The notes under the pieces were generated by a model. It was not told where the DNA came from and ran no database searches. It saw only the letters and a list, made by a program, of their open reading frames with translations. Below are positions 17,473 to 26,639 of a stretch of DNA of 33,129 nt, piece by piece; position 1 is the stretch's first letter, and each line of letters begins with the position of its first letter. The stretch covers positions 1 to 33,129 of the forward strand of contig CALUPY010000028.1 in assembly GCA_944322755.1 (NCBI GenBank), written 5' to 3'. The DNA is from Candidatus Gastranaerophilales bacterium (GTDB taxonomy: Bacteria; Cyanobacteriota; Vampirovibrionia; Gastranaerophilales; Gastranaerophilaceae). The position numbers and the translations under genes were made by a program.

Positions 17473-17727
17473 TTGCTACCGATAATTACAGAAGAACAAG
17501 CCAGTCTGGCCTTTGCAGAAATTTTTCAGGATGTACACGCCTGGCGTAAAAAAATGATTCACTATATAAAAGACGAAAATCCTGAAATAAATTCTGCAAT
17601 AATCGAAGCAGCAAACAATACCGATCTGGATCCAAAGGCAGTCGCTTTAGGTGCGTATATGACCTATATTTTAATAGAAATGGCTGCAAAAGAAGAAGCA
17701 GGTATGGATGTAGATTATACAGAATAA
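17473..17727 (+). CDS. Small acidic hypothetical protein
   Basis: An 84-residue acidic, helical protein of unknown function. I choose the TTG at 17473 as start because AAAGGAGA (17458-17465) is seven bases upstream; the GTG at 17449 would sit on the transcription start. The sequence has no signal peptide or recognisable domain; two helices around residues 10-28 (LAFAEIFQDVHAWRKKMIHY) and 50-73 (DPKAVALGAYMTYILIEMAAKEE) suggest a small helical bundle. It stops 5 bp before the convergent gene ending at 17733. Confidence 0.65.
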   Translation: MLPIITEEQASLAFAEIFQDVHAWRKKMIHYIKDENPEINSAIIEAANNTDLDPKAVALGAYMTYILIEMAAKEEAGMDVDYTE

Positions 17728-17732
17728 ATAAT

Positions 17733-18086
17733 TTATTCTGATATTTTTATTTTAAAATTCTGAACAGCCTTGCCTGTCATTAACTTTTCCTGGTTTTCCA
17801 GCGTATTTTTTATAGCAAAAATCCATCCGGTCTTTGGATTTACAAACAGATAAAAAGCAGCCTGACTTTCCAGCAGTCTTTGCCGGCTGTCTATCATAAG
17901 TTCGCCTTTATCAGAAAGTTCAAATACGGTAAAGGACAACGGCCTTGACGCTGAACTTTCAATAAAAGCATCGAATTTTGTATTATTCAGTCCGGTTGTA
18001 TCCTTTATGGCATCCTGATTTCGATAAGTCCGGCACCACTGATAAAGCTTTGTTATTATATTTTCAACTGTCTCGCTTGGTCGCAT
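17733..18086 (-). CDS. Hypothetical protein coupled to the GGDEF protein
   Basis: A 117-residue mixed alpha/beta protein with no recognised domain. Its start codon lies inside the end of the upstream GGDEF gene (23-bp overlap, same strand, other frame), so translation is probably coupled and the two products may act together. The N-terminus (MRPSETVENIITKLYQWCRTYRNQDAI) is helical and the middle (RPLSFTVFELSDKGELMIDSRQRLLESQAAFYLFVNPKTGWIFAIKN) is beta-rich, resembling a small ligand-binding or sensory fold, but that is only impression. Confidence 0.65.
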   Translation of the reverse strand: MRPSETVENIITKLYQWCRTYRNQDAIKDTTGLNNTKFDAFIESSASRPLSFTVFELSDKGELMIDSRQRLLESQAAFYLFVNPKTGWIFAIKNTLENQEKLMTGKAVQNFKIKISE

Positions 18087-19968
18087 TAATCATACCCACA
18101 AATTCATCAACAAGTTCTTTTTTCCATTTTTTACCGGAATCACGTTTTATATTTTCAATAGCAGCATCATCGCTCAATGCAGGTCTGTAAGCACGCTCAT
18201 GAGTCATTGCCGTATATGCATCCACAAGAAGTATAATCTGAGACAATAACGGTATATCAGCTCCGCTTATTTGTCTTGGATATCCACTGCCATCCCAGTT
18301 TTCATGATGGTTTTCAATAATAGGAATTATATCAGTTACAGACGAAATAGGCTGCAATATTTCTTTTGCAGCAAGAAGAGGATGCTGATGGATTTTTGAC
18401 TTATCTTCCTCTGACAGCGGAGTCGTTTTCGTCATAATATCTTCCGGAATCAGTGCATTGCCTATATCATACAAAAGAACGGAAATCTTTAATTTATCTA
18501 TATCTTCTTTGGGAAGAGCCATTTTTTGCGCAAGTTTTGTTGCCAAATCAATTTTTTGTCTGGTCAAACCTGCAACCGCATTTGGATTGTACAATTTTGA
18601 TATCATATCGACAACTGAAAACAGAGAATCTTTCGACATAGACTCTTTGGTGGCATTGATTTTTTCATTTATCTCACCGAGCATGTTTTCAGGCACAGGA
18701 ATGCGTTTTTTGTTCACAATATCAGCAAATGCACCTATTGCAACTTCCTGCCACTCATTATCCTCAGTTTTCGATACAAGCGTAACCCTGTTTCTGCCGT
18801 TGATTTTAGACTTGTACATTGCCTGGTCGGTAAGCTCTAGCAGCTCATCAAGATTCTTTGAATGTTCCGGATAGGTGCCCACACCGATACTTGCTGTAAT
18901 ATGTCCCACTGTCTCTATCGGACACGCTTCAATCGAAGCCCGTATCCTTTCCGCAGCAACAAGAGCACCGTTCGAATCAATACCCGGCAGAAGAATACAG
19001 AACTCTTCACCGCCCAGTCTTGCCGGTATATCAATAGAACGTGCATTCTTTTTCATTATATCAGCGACAGTACTAATAGCCATATCGCCGAAAGAATGCC
19101 CGTACATATCGTTAATTTTTTTCAAAAAGTCTAAATCAAGGCTGATTACAGAAAAAGACTGGTGCAATCTCTGAGCACGCTCGAGTTCTTTGTGAATTGA
19201 ATCATTAAAGTAGCGTCTGTTGTACAGTCCTGTCAATCCGTCTGTCACAGCCTCTTTTCTGATAGTTTCAAACAAATTGGCAATAGTGATAGCCATTTCA
19301 ACCTGATTTGCAAAAAGGCTCAAAAAATTCACTTCTTTGTCTGAAATATCCTCACGCGGTGAAAATACAAGCATTACGCCAAAAACTGTCTGACTTGTTA
19401 TTAAAGGAATAATAATAAGATTTTTACTTATCCCGAGCCTGTTTACTGCTTCCAGCTGCTCCTGAGACAAATCTGTCAAAAGACTGTTTATTACGCCCAA
19501 ATAATCCTTTGTACAGATAATTTTCTTTTCATTAATAGCTCTAACCATAGGAGATGATATATCAAAAGGCAACTTGTATTCGGACAAAGGACGATATAGA
19601 AACTTGTTCAACAGTCTGTATATCTGGCTGTCTGAATATGCTCTAATCTGAAAATACTTCATATTATCAATTTCATGAAGCTGCAAAATGGTGCTGTTTA
19701 TATATCCCATCTCGCCATGAAGAGAATTCACGAGCGTTTCCAGAACATTTGCCAATGGTTCCGAAGAATTCATAAGCTCCCAGACATGCTTCAGTGTAAG
19801 AAAGGCTTTATTAGCCTGATCAAGCTCCTGGGTACGTTCAATTATTTCCTGTTCAAGCGCAAGATTACGCTCATATATTTCCAAGAACTCTTTTTTGTTG
19901 TTGGAAATGCTGTACTCTATTTCATTTATCTGGCGTGCGTATTCTTTGAGTTTTTTGAATATATCCAT
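18064..19968 (-). CDS. GAF-GGDEF-degenerate HD-GYP cyclic-di-GMP signalling protein
   Basis: A 634-residue cytosolic protein. An N-terminal coiled coil (1-60) precedes a GAF-like sensor (about 65-230), then a GGDEF diguanylate cyclase (about 240-398) with DGLTGLYNRRYF, active-site GGEEF (319-323) and the inhibitory I-site RSID (310-313) five residues before it. The last third (about 445-630) is HD-GYP-like: LLYDIGNALIPEDIM (498-512), NHHENWDGSGYP (553-564) and LVDAYTAMTHERAYRP (581-596). The HD dyad His is Tyr (Y500-D501), the K of HDIGK is Asn, and no His appears at the first metal position, so the phosphodiesterase is probably inactive or a sensor. It should make c-di-GMP. No Shine-Dalgarno; TATTAT ends seven bases before the ATG. 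Confidence 0.9.
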   Translation of the reverse strand: MDIFKKLKEYARQINEIEYSISNNKKEFLEIYERNLALEQEIIERTQELDQANKAFLTLKHVWELMNSSEPLANVLETLVNSLHGEMGYINSTILQLHEIDNMKYFQIRAYSDSQIYRLLNKFLYRPLSEYKLPFDISSPMVRAINEKKIICTKDYLGVINSLLTDLSQEQLEAVNRLGISKNLIIIPLITSQTVFGVMLVFSPREDISDKEVNFLSLFANQVEMAITIANLFETIRKEAVTDGLTGLYNRRYFNDSIHKELERAQRLHQSFSVISLDLDFLKKINDMYGHSFGDMAISTVADIMKKNARSIDIPARLGGEEFCILLPGIDSNGALVAAERIRASIEACPIETVGHITASIGVGTYPEHSKNLDELLELTDQAMYKSKINGRNRVTLVSKTEDNEWQEVAIGAFADIVNKKRIPVPENMLGEINEKINATKESMSKDSLFSVVDMISKLYNPNAVAGLTRQKIDLATKLAQKMALPKEDIDKLKISVLLYDIGNALIPEDIMTKTTPLSEEDKSKIHQHPLLAAKEILQPISSVTDIIPIIENHHENWDGSGYPRQISGADIPLLSQIILLVDAYTAMTHERAYRPALSDDAAIENIKRDSGKKWKKELVDEFVGMINATKRDS

Positions 19969-19994
19969 TGGAACTATAATAGAACTATAATAAC
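19966..19994 (-). promoter_or_regulatory. Possible leaderless promoter of the GGDEF gene
   Basis: On the minus strand TATTAT is followed by seven bases and the ATG. The stretch is a direct repeat of CTATTATAGTT in tandem, so a second TATTAT lies 12 bp upstream. No Shine-Dalgarno is present. Confidence 0.4.
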
Positions 19995-20029
19995 TGACTG
20001 AATAAGTTTTATGCTATTATACAACTTTT

Positions 20030-21082
20030 TTAGTCAGAATGTAAGATATCTTTAAGAAGTTTGACGATTTTTTCAGCAGCAACAGAGCTTTGGCATATGT
20101 TTTTTCCCGATTTAAGCCTGCATTTTCTTTTCATGCAGGGATAGCAGGGAATTTCAGGGTAAAAAGCAGCACAATTCGGCCCGAACGGCGCATTTCTGCC
20201 GGCAGCTGTCGCAGTGAAAATTGTTATCACAAAAGGCTTTTCCACTGCCCATGCAATATGTGCACTTCCAGAATCAGGCGAAATCACAACATCAGCATGT
20301 CTAAAAACTTCCGCCAGTTCCTCTAGATTCGTTTGTCCGGCCAACACAAATGAATCACTTACTCCTTCTGAAATCCGTTTTATCAAAGCTAAATCATTTT
20401 CAGTGCCCGTAAAAATAAGATTTACTTTACCATTCAAATATGCAAGCAGGCTCTGCCAGGATTTTTCATCCCAGTGCTTGTTTTCCCAGGTCGTAGCAGG
20501 GCATATTACCACGTTTTTTCTATCGGGTTTTACTGTAGACAAAAGAGAACGGACTTTGTTAATTACCTCCGTATGCGGCAAAGACAGGTCAAATTCAATT
20601 CTACCAGAATCCGCACCCAGATATTCAGCAAGTTCCAAATTCCTTTTAACAACGTGATATTCCGTATCAAAAAGCTCATGAGAGGCTTTTACGATTTCAT
20701 TTGAGAAAAATCCGGAAAATTCACGCCCTCCAGTGAGTGTTATTTTTCTTTTTATGTTCAGAAACGGAAGCAGCATTGCTGACTTAAACAGCTGCTGTGT
20801 ATCCAAAACGATGTCATAGTGCTCATCATTGATTTTTTTAATAATTTTGCTGAATTCTTTAATGTTTTCAAGACAAATCCCTCGTTTTTTCCAGGTTTTT
20901 CTAGGTATAACGTAACAGCTGTCAACATTCTTGTGCTCTTTTACAAAAAGTGCAGCCTTATCCTCAACAACCCACCCGATATGGCACTGTGGATATTTTG
21001 CCTTCAATGCATTCACCAAAGGAAGCGTATGAATAGTATCACCTATTGCGCTAAGACGCAGAATCAGTATTTTTTTAAACAT
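20030..21082 (-). CDS. Glycosyltransferase family 9, LPS heptosyltransferase-like
   Basis: A 350-residue GT9 enzyme, like ADP-heptose:LPS heptosyltransferases WaaC/WaaF, which add heptose to the LPS core at the inner face of the membrane. Visible: N-terminal KILILRLSAIGDTIHTLPLVNALK (family signature with the acceptor-site Asp), the interdomain VVICPATTWENKHWDEKSW (about 198-216), and the nucleotide-sugar motif VVISPDSGSAHIAWAVEKPFVITIFTATAAGRNAPFG (about 272-308), where DSGxxHIA is diagnostic. CYPCMKRKCR near the C-terminus is a Cys-rich stretch also found in this family. An ATG at 21103 opens the frame, but the TATAAT of a promoter lies inside that extension, six bases before the ATG at 21082, so 21082 is the start. 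Fits with lptC/lptA in the window. Confidence 0.9.
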   Translation of the reverse strand: MFKKILILRLSAIGDTIHTLPLVNALKAKYPQCHIGWVVEDKAALFVKEHKNVDSCYVIPRKTWKKRGICLENIKEFSKIIKKINDEHYDIVLDTQQLFKSAMLLPFLNIKRKITLTGGREFSGFFSNEIVKASHELFDTEYHVVKRNLELAEYLGADSGRIEFDLSLPHTEVINKVRSLLSTVKPDRKNVVICPATTWENKHWDEKSWQSLLAYLNGKVNLIFTGTENDLALIKRISEGVSDSFVLAGQTNLEELAEVFRHADVVISPDSGSAHIAWAVEKPFVITIFTATAAGRNAPFGPNCAAFYPEIPCYPCMKRKCRLKSGKNICQSSVAAEKIVKLLKDILHSD

Positions 21083-21097
21083 ATGTACATTATACCA
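21080..21097 (-). promoter_or_regulatory. Extended -10 promoter, leaderless heptosyltransferase
   Basis: On the minus strand TGG-TATAAT, an extended -10 with a perfect hexamer, is followed by six bases and the ATG at 21082. This both sets the start codon and predicts an mRNA that begins with it. Confidence 0.55.
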
Positions 21098-21190
21098 CGC
21101 CAAAAATCATACTATATATTTACTTTTCTTAATCTAATTTAGACTTTTTGGTGGAATGAATTTTTAGATATATTTATTATCATAAAAATG

Positions 21191-21236
21191 TTGAAAATCG
21201 TCGTTATCTAAATAATACAAAAAGGAATGACCCATA
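21191..21236 (+). promoter_or_regulatory. Promoter and ribosome binding site of small gene at 21237
   Basis: TTGAAA (21191-21196) and TAATAC (21213-21218) are spaced by 16 bp. AAAAGGA follows within the leader, about ten bases before the ATG. Confidence 0.4.
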
Positions 21237-21476
21237 ATGACCAATGATAAAGCTTCAAGGCTTAGACAGACAATTTTAATGTGTAATACAGAACTGACGA
21301 AGCTTAAACCGAAACTCGAAGATTCTGAAGAACTCAACGAAAAATACAACAAAGTTTTAATAAAAAAAGCAATTTGCCGCCAAAAATTGAAGGCAATGAA
21401 CAAACCTCTGCTCTCAAAAATTTTTGGTCTTTTTAAAAACAGAAACGAAAAGCTAATCTGTGATTATTTTAAATAA
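21237..21476 (+). CDS. Small basic helical hypothetical protein
   Basis: A 79-residue, strongly basic, lysine- and leucine-rich protein (MTNDKASRLRQTILMCNTELTKLKPKLEDSEELNE...). It looks like two long helices forming a coiled coil or hairpin, with a short hydrophobic stretch near 60-66 (LLSKIFGLF) that may touch the membrane. Function unknown. Reality is supported by AAAAGGA upstream, a promoter-like pair and compact packing: it ends 3 bp before the convergent thymidine kinase stop. Confidence 0.6.
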   Translation: MTNDKASRLRQTILMCNTELTKLKPKLEDSEELNEKYNKVLIKKAICRQKLKAMNKPLLSKIFGLFKNRNEKLICDYFK

Positions 21477-21479
21477 AAA

Positions 21480-22094
21480 TTATCTTTCAAAACTTAAGAG
21501 CTTAAAGCCTCTTTTTCTTGTCTCTGATTTTACATCCGGCAGCTCATAACACTGAATACACCTTGCTTCATAGGTTTCATCCCCGCCTATCATAATCAGT
21601 GGCGAACTTTTGTCCGCAGGCATGCCGTTTATAAGTCTCTGTGTTCTTGTCGCTTTGTCTGAACCGCATTTCATACAGACTGCAGAGAGTTTGTCTACCT
21701 TATCGGCAATACATAAAAGCTCAGGCATATACCCGAAAGGTTCTCCTTTAAAATCGAGGTCAAGACCCGAGGCTATTACCCTTTTGCCATCTTTTACCAT
21801 GCTTAACACAACATCCACAATTTCTCGGTCAAAAAACTGAAGCTCATCAATTGCAACAACTTCATCATCAGGCGAAATATGCACAAGAATTTCTTTAGCG
21901 TCCTTGACTGTAATTGCATCAAGCCAGAGACCGTTTCTTGACTCAATATAATCCCCTTTTGTACGTGTATCAATATCAGGAGAAAAAACCTTAACTTTTT
22001 TCTGTGCAATTATACATCTTCTGACTCTTCTCAAAAGCTCTTCTGTTTTGCCACAGCTCATAGGCCCGGTAATAACCTCAAAACTATGCCCCAT
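21480..22094 (-). CDS. tdk: Thymidine kinase, type II
   Basis: A 204-residue thymidine kinase, phosphorylating deoxythymidine with ATP in pyrimidine salvage. The P-loop is GPMSCGKT (10-17), with the phosphate-binding K16-T17; the DEQ-box is AIDELQFFD (81-89), with E84 as the catalytic base; the lasso domain carries the zinc ligands C140, C143, C179 and C182. The length matches type II enzymes (about 190-205). AGAGGAGAAAA directly precedes the ATG. It lies alone between convergent and divergent neighbours, with a 237-bp space upstream that holds no gene beyond the promoter region of hydE. Confidence 0.96.
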   Translation of the reverse strand: MGHSFEVITGPMSCGKTEELLRRVRRCIIAQKKVKVFSPDIDTRTKGDYIESRNGLWLDAITVKDAKEILVHISPDDEVVAIDELQFFDREIVDVVLSMVKDGKRVIASGLDLDFKGEPFGYMPELLCIADKVDKLSAVCMKCGSDKATRTQRLINGMPADKSSPLIMIGGDETYEARCIQCYELPDVKSETRKRGFKLLSFER

Positions 22095-22319
22095 TTTTCT
22101 CCTCTTTCAATCCTCAAAAAATATTTCAGGTACATATTCATGTAAGCAGGTTATTGAAATTTTGTCCAGAACTTTATTTTTATTTATAAGAAGCAGACGG
22201 ATGCGGGTGTGCAACAAACTTAATTATTCTTCAAATTGTAATATCGTTTTCGAAAGACTTTACAAAAACAGACGCAATAATCTCAGACATATTCTATCGC
22301 AAAATTTTCAAAAACATCC

Positions 22320-22334
22320 TATAATCAAAATATG
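22320..22334 (+). promoter_or_regulatory. -10 promoter element, leaderless hydE
   Basis: A perfect TATAAT (22320-22325) is followed by six bases and the hydE ATG. There is no Shine-Dalgarno and no clear -35 (TCGCAA at 22297 is a poor match). Confidence 0.5.
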
Positions 22335-23360
22335 AAAAGAAATATAGACAAAGCTGCTGAAAATCATTTTATTGAAAAATCAGACATAGTGAAAATACTG
22401 GAGACAAACGAATTTGATGAATATCTCTTTCACACTGCCGATGCAGTCAGAAAAGAATACAAAGGTGATACCGTTCATATAAGAGGCATAATTGAATTTT
22501 CTAACATATGCAAACAGAACTGCAAATACTGCGGTATCAGGAAAGACAATCCGCTTACAGAAAGATACAGGCTATCATCTGATGAAATATTACTATTTGC
22601 AAAACATGCTGCAGATAAGGGCTTCAAAACAATAGTACTGCAGTCAGGAGAAGACGGATTTTTTTCTGCAGGCAACATGACAGAAATTATCAAAAACATA
22701 AAAAGGCTCGATATTGCAATCACTCTGAGCATAGGAGAAAAAAACACAGAGGAATACAGAGCATATAAAGAGGCGGGCGCTGACAGATACCTTCTGAGAA
22801 TCGAAACAACCGACAAAAATTTATACAAAAGTCTTCATCCCAATATGAGTTTTGAAAACAGACTGCGCTGCCTGAATGACCTTAAAGAGCTCGGTTATGA
22901 AGCAGGGACAGGTATACTTGTCGGATTGCCGAACCAGAGTTTGGACTCGATTGCAGAAGATATTTTATTTTTTAAAAAATTTGATGCAGATATGATAGGA
23001 CTGGGGCCGTTTATACCAGCCCCGAACACGCCTCTTGCTGATGAAAAAGGCGGAAGTCTTACTTTGGCCTTAAAAGTAATGGCTCTCACGAGAATACTTT
23101 TGCCTGACATAAATATACCGGCTACCACGGCAATGGAGGCACTGCACCCAAATGGCCGGATTATGGCACTAAATAGCGGAGCAAATGTAATCATGCCGAA
23201 TGTGACAGAGGGCACCTACAAAGAAAAATATCTTTTATATCCCGGTAAAATATCCGTAAATACCTCGGCCAATCAAAATTATGAAACAACAGTAAAATTA
23301 ATCGAATCCATCGGACGGCATGCTGGAATAACACACGGATTTCGTAAAGACTGCAAATAA
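22332..23360 (+). CDS. hydE: [FeFe]-hydrogenase maturase HydE (radical SAM)
   Basis: A 342-residue radical SAM protein. The cluster motif is CKQNCKYC (C60, C64, C67) followed by GIR; then the HydE-type IVLQSGED, LSIGEKN, YLLRIETTDKNLYKSLHP, GTGILVGLPNQ, MIGLGPFIPAPNTPL, and the C-terminal NVIMPNVTEGTYKEKYLLYPGK. HydE acts with HydF and HydG in building the diiron subcluster of the H-cluster, so the cell should have an [FeFe] hydrogenase and evolve or use H2. The extra C-terminal cysteines that hold a second, dispensable cluster in some HydE are not seen here. hydF, hydG and the hydrogenase are not adjacent in this window. The gene closes at an inverted repeat shared with clpC. Confidence 0.9.
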   Translation: MKRNIDKAAENHFIEKSDIVKILETNEFDEYLFHTADAVRKEYKGDTVHIRGIIEFSNICKQNCKYCGIRKDNPLTERYRLSSDEILLFAKHAADKGFKTIVLQSGEDGFFSAGNMTEIIKNIKRLDIAITLSIGEKNTEEYRAYKEAGADRYLLRIETTDKNLYKSLHPNMSFENRLRCLNDLKELGYEAGTGILVGLPNQSLDSIAEDILFFKKFDADMIGLGPFIPAPNTPLADEKGGSLTLALKVMALTRILLPDINIPATTAMEALHPNGRIMALNSGANVIMPNVTEGTYKEKYLLYPGKISVNTSANQNYETTVKLIESIGRHAGITHGFRKDCK

Positions 23361-23362
23361 GA

Positions 23363-23399
23363 AAGTGTCAATGCTTTAAAATTCATAGCATTGACACTT
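23363..23399. terminator. Bidirectional terminator between hydE and clpC
   Basis: A perfect 13-bp inverted repeat (AAGTGTCAATGCT at 23363-23375 and its complement at 23387-23399) with an 11-nt loop sits between the convergent hydE and clpC stops. The minus-strand side continues TTTCTTATTTG and the plus-strand side is not T-rich, so it is better as a clpC terminator. Confidence 0.7.
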
Positions 23400-23422
23400 A
23401 CAACGTTTATACCTGATATATT

Positions 23423-25897
23423 TTAGTTAGCCTGTGCAGCTGCTTCCTGTGGTTCATTATGTCCAACTTTCTCAAAGACAATTTTCTGATCCTCGAGTTT
23501 TGCTGCAATAACGTCACCTTCCTGATATTTCCCGTTAAGGATTTCTTCAGCAAGAGTATCCTCGATTTTCTTCTGAATAACGCGTCTGAGCGGTCTTGCA
23601 CCATAGGCTTCTGAATAGCCCTCGTCAGCAAGATAATCCTTAACTTCATCACTAATTTCAATGCTGAAATGATGTGATTCAATACGCTTCAATAGGTCTT
23701 TAAACATAAGTTCAACAATCTCTCTGATTTCAGGTTTGCTAAGGTGAGAGAATACGATAATATCATCGATTCTGTTAAGGAATTCGGGTCTGAAAGCCTT
23801 TTTCATTTCTTCCATAACTGTATCTTTGAGGTGTTCGTATTTGTCTTTGCTTTCATCATTTGAAACAGAGAAACCGAGTTTTGAGGTGGTAGCGATTGTG
23901 CTTGCACCAACGTTACTCGTCATTATAATAATCGTATTTTTAAAGTTTATATGTCTGCCTTTTGCGTCAGTCAAACGACCGTCATCAAGTATCTGCAGCA
24001 TAATATTAAAGACATCCGGATGAGCCTTTTCGATTTCATCGAAAAGAACTACAGAATACGGTTTTTTACGGATAGTTTCAGTCAGATGACCGCCATCATC
24101 ATATCCGACATATCCCGGAGGCGAACCAATAAGTTTTGCTGTCGAATGTTTTTCCATAAATTCTGACATATCAACTCTGACCATATTGTTTTCAGAGCCA
24201 AAAACAGCTTCAGCAAGCGCTTTAGCGAGTTCAGTTTTACCAACACCGGTCGGACCTGCAAAAATAAAGCTTCCGATTGGTCTATTTGGACTTTTCAGAC
24301 CGACTCTGGCTCTTCTGATTGCCTTTGCAATTGAAACAACAGCCTGATCCTGACCGATAACCCTGTTGTGGAGGGTTTCTTCGAGTTTCAAAAGTCTTTC
24401 GCTTTCACCTTCGGTAATCTTTGTAGTAGGAATACCGGTCATTGTGCTGACAACTTCTGCAACATTTTCCGCTGTAACAACAGGCTTGTTGGCGTCATGC
24501 TCGTCTTTCCATTTCTGGGAAAGTTCGCGAATCTTGTCTTTTAGGTCAGCTTCTTTGTCTCTGAGATTTGAAGCATGCTCAAATTCCTGATTTCTGATTG
24601 CATCTTCTTTTTGTTTAATGATATTTTTCAGCTCTTTTTCAAGCTCTTTGCCCTCTGGAGGAAGAGAGCTGACATTCAGACGAACTTTTGAGCTTGCTTC
24701 ATCGATAATATCAATCGCTTTATCCGGCAGGAATCTGTCAGTAATATATTTATCAGAAAGGGCAACAGCTGCAATAATAGCTTCATCAGAAATTTTAAGC
24801 CTGTGGTGTTCTTCATATTTGGGTTTCAGTCCCCTCAATATTTCAATAGACTCGTTAACCGACGGCTGTTCTATTATAATAGGCTGAAAACGTCTTTCAA
24901 GCGCTGAATCTTTTTCAACATGCTTTCTGTATTCATCTAGTGTCGTCGCACCTATAACCTGAATTTCACCTCTTGAGAGAGCGGGTTTCAGTATATTTGC
25001 CGCGTCAATCGCGCCTTCTGCAGCTCCGGCACCAATCAATGTATGCATCTCATCGATAACAAGGATGATATTACCAGCCTGTCTGATTTCATCCATAATT
25101 TTTTTCAGACGTTCTTCAAATTCGCCTCTGTATTTTGTTCCGGCGACAAGAAGCCCCATATCAAGCTGGATAACTTTTTTTCCTTCAAGGATATCCGGAA
25201 CATCCGAATTAACAATTCTAGTGGCAAGACCTTCTGCGACAGCTGTTTTACCGACACCGGGTTCGCCTATCAAAACGGGATTATTTTTGGTTCTTCTTGC
25301 AAGAATCTGAATAACACGTTCAATCTCTTTTTCTCTGCCGACAACAGGATCCAGTCTCTGTTCCTGGGCAGCAAGTGTCAAGTCTGTACCGAATTCGTCA
25401 AGACTCGGAGTTTTTGTTTTTCCGCCTGTTGCTCCGGCAGAAGCAGTTGCAGGGGCAGGTTTTGTTTCACCAAGCATTTTTATAATGTTGCTTCTGACTT
25501 TATTAAGGTCAACTCCAAGATTTTCCAGAACTCTAGCAGCAACACCCTCGCCCTCTCTTATAAGCCCTAAGAGAAGATGCTCTGTCCCTATATAATTGTG
25601 TCCCAGTTGTCTTGCTTCATCCCAGGAAAGCTCGAGCACACGTTTTGCACGAGGCGTAAATGGTATCTCTACAGCAACAAAACCGGAACCCCTTCCTATG
25701 ATTTTTTCAACTTCAGCTCTCGCATCTTTCAGGGTAATACCCATAGATTTAAGAGTTTTTGATGCGACACCGGTACCTTCGCCGATAAGCCCTAACAGAA
25801 CCTGTTCCGTACCGACAAAATTATGTCCGAGCCTTCTTGCCTCTTCCTGGGCAAGCATTATTACCTTAATCGCCTTTTCGGTAAAACGTTCAAACAT
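23423..25897 (-). CDS. clpC: ClpC ATPase, chaperone of the Clp protease
   Basis: An 824-residue ClpC. Order: two Clp_N repeats (about 2-145; [25 protein letters not shown]... and [32 protein letters not shown]), first AAA+ with Walker A GEPGVGKT (211-218) and Walker B ILVIDE (about 278-283), a middle helical UVR-type region (about 415-460), second AAA+ with Walker A GPTGVGKT (548-555), and a C-terminal D2-small domain ([15 protein letters not shown]). The length and order fit ClpC rather than ClpB (no long coiled-coil M-domain) or ClpA (has UVR). It unfolds proteins for ClpP, working with adaptors such as MecA. AGGAG lies seven bases before the ATG. It is 61 bp downstream of the TPR gene on the same strand and may be in that operon. 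Confidence 0.97.
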   Translation of the reverse strand: MFERFTEKAIKVIMLAQEEARRLGHNFVGTEQVLLGLIGEGTGVASKTLKSMGITLKDARAEVEKIIGRGSGFVAVEIPFTPRAKRVLELSWDEARQLGHNYIGTEHLLLGLIREGEGVAARVLENLGVDLNKVRSNIIKMLGETKPAPATASAGATGGKTKTPSLDEFGTDLTLAAQEQRLDPVVGREKEIERVIQILARRTKNNPVLIGEPGVGKTAVAEGLATRIVNSDVPDILEGKKVIQLDMGLLVAGTKYRGEFEERLKKIMDEIRQAGNIILVIDEMHTLIGAGAAEGAIDAANILKPALSRGEIQVIGATTLDEYRKHVEKDSALERRFQPIIIEQPSVNESIEILRGLKPKYEEHHRLKISDEAIIAAVALSDKYITDRFLPDKAIDIIDEASSKVRLNVSSLPPEGKELEKELKNIIKQKEDAIRNQEFEHASNLRDKEADLKDKIRELSQKWKDEHDANKPVVTAENVAEVVSTMTGIPTTKITEGESERLLKLEETLHNRVIGQDQAVVSIAKAIRRARVGLKSPNRPIGSFIFAGPTGVGKTELAKALAEAVFGSENNMVRVDMSEFMEKHSTAKLIGSPPGYVGYDDGGHLTETIRKKPYSVVLFDEIEKAHPDVFNIMLQILDDGRLTDAKGRHINFKNTIIIMTSNVGASTIATTSKLGFSVSNDESKDKYEHLKDTVMEEMKKAFRPEFLNRIDDIIVFSHLSKPEIREIVELMFKDLLKRIESHHFSIEISDEVKDYLADEGYSEAYGARPLRRVIQKKIEDTLAEEILNGKYQEGDVIAAKLEDQKIVFEKVGHNEPQEAAAQAN

Positions 25898-25958
25898 TAT
25901 TTGCTCCTATTGATTATTTCTATCCTGCATGTATTTTACATCATAATATACTAATGTT

Positions 25959-26639
25959 TCAAGCCAAATTTATCTCATCAAGCAGTTTTTTTGCCGGGTA
26001 ATACCCAAAACCCTTGTCAATAGCTATTTTTAGAGATTTTACAGCCTGTTTTTTATCGTTTCTAAATAAACTGCATTTTGCGCACAGAAAATGCACCTCC
26101 GGATCAACATAACATACTGCTTTTGCTTTTTCCAGAAATACCTCGGCTAATTTATGGTAATTATTGTTCACAAGAACTCTGGCAATAAATTTATAGCTTT
26201 CAGAATTTGCTTTGGCATATAAATCTGCACCATTAATCACATTTTCTGCAAATTTTATCTGATTTGCACAAAGAAGAGCATCCAAATCCATCTCCAAAAA
26301 ACTTCTTATTTGAAAAAAAGTCGGTATATGTATAACATACATTTCTATAAATTCTATTAAAGAAATACCCCACAAAACAGCAGGAGAGTCTTGAGGCAAT
26401 GAGTTCCATAATGCTTTAGCTTTTTCTAGTTTTCCAAGCAGCAAAAGACATCTGCCGTACTCATAAAGTTTATCTGTAGATTTAAATAATTCACCTGCTT
26501 TTTGGTAGTTATCTTCTTTCATATATATTCTTGCCAGAAAATATTTATCAAGAATATCATCTGAATCGGAAAGCACTGATTTCAGAAACTCATAATTATG
26601 TTTTTGGTGAAATTGAACTAGCAGGTCTTGATTTTTCAT
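25959..26639 (-). CDS. TPR-like helical repeat protein, coupled to csrA
   Basis: A 226-residue protein of helix-turn-helix repeats with TPR-like spacing: DKYFLARIYMKEDNYQKAGELF, YEYGRCLLLLGKLEKAKALW, YKFIARVLVNNNYHKLAEVFLEKAKAV, VHFLCAKCSLFRNDKKQAVKSLKIAIDKG. There is no signal peptide. Its ATG overlaps the csrA stop by 4 bp (ATGA), so it is translated with csrA. TPR proteins are usually protein-protein scaffolds; a link to CsrA/FliW or ClpC is a reasonable inference from position only. Confidence 0.75.
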   Translation of the reverse strand: MKNQDLLVQFHQKHNYEFLKSVLSDSDDILDKYFLARIYMKEDNYQKAGELFKSTDKLYEYGRCLLLLGKLEKAKALWNSLPQDSPAVLWGISLIEFIEMYVIHIPTFFQIRSFLEMDLDALLCANQIKFAENVINGADLYAKANSESYKFIARVLVNNNYHKLAEVFLEKAKAVCYVDPEVHFLCAKCSLFRNDKKQAVKSLKIAIDKGFGYYPAKKLLDEINLA

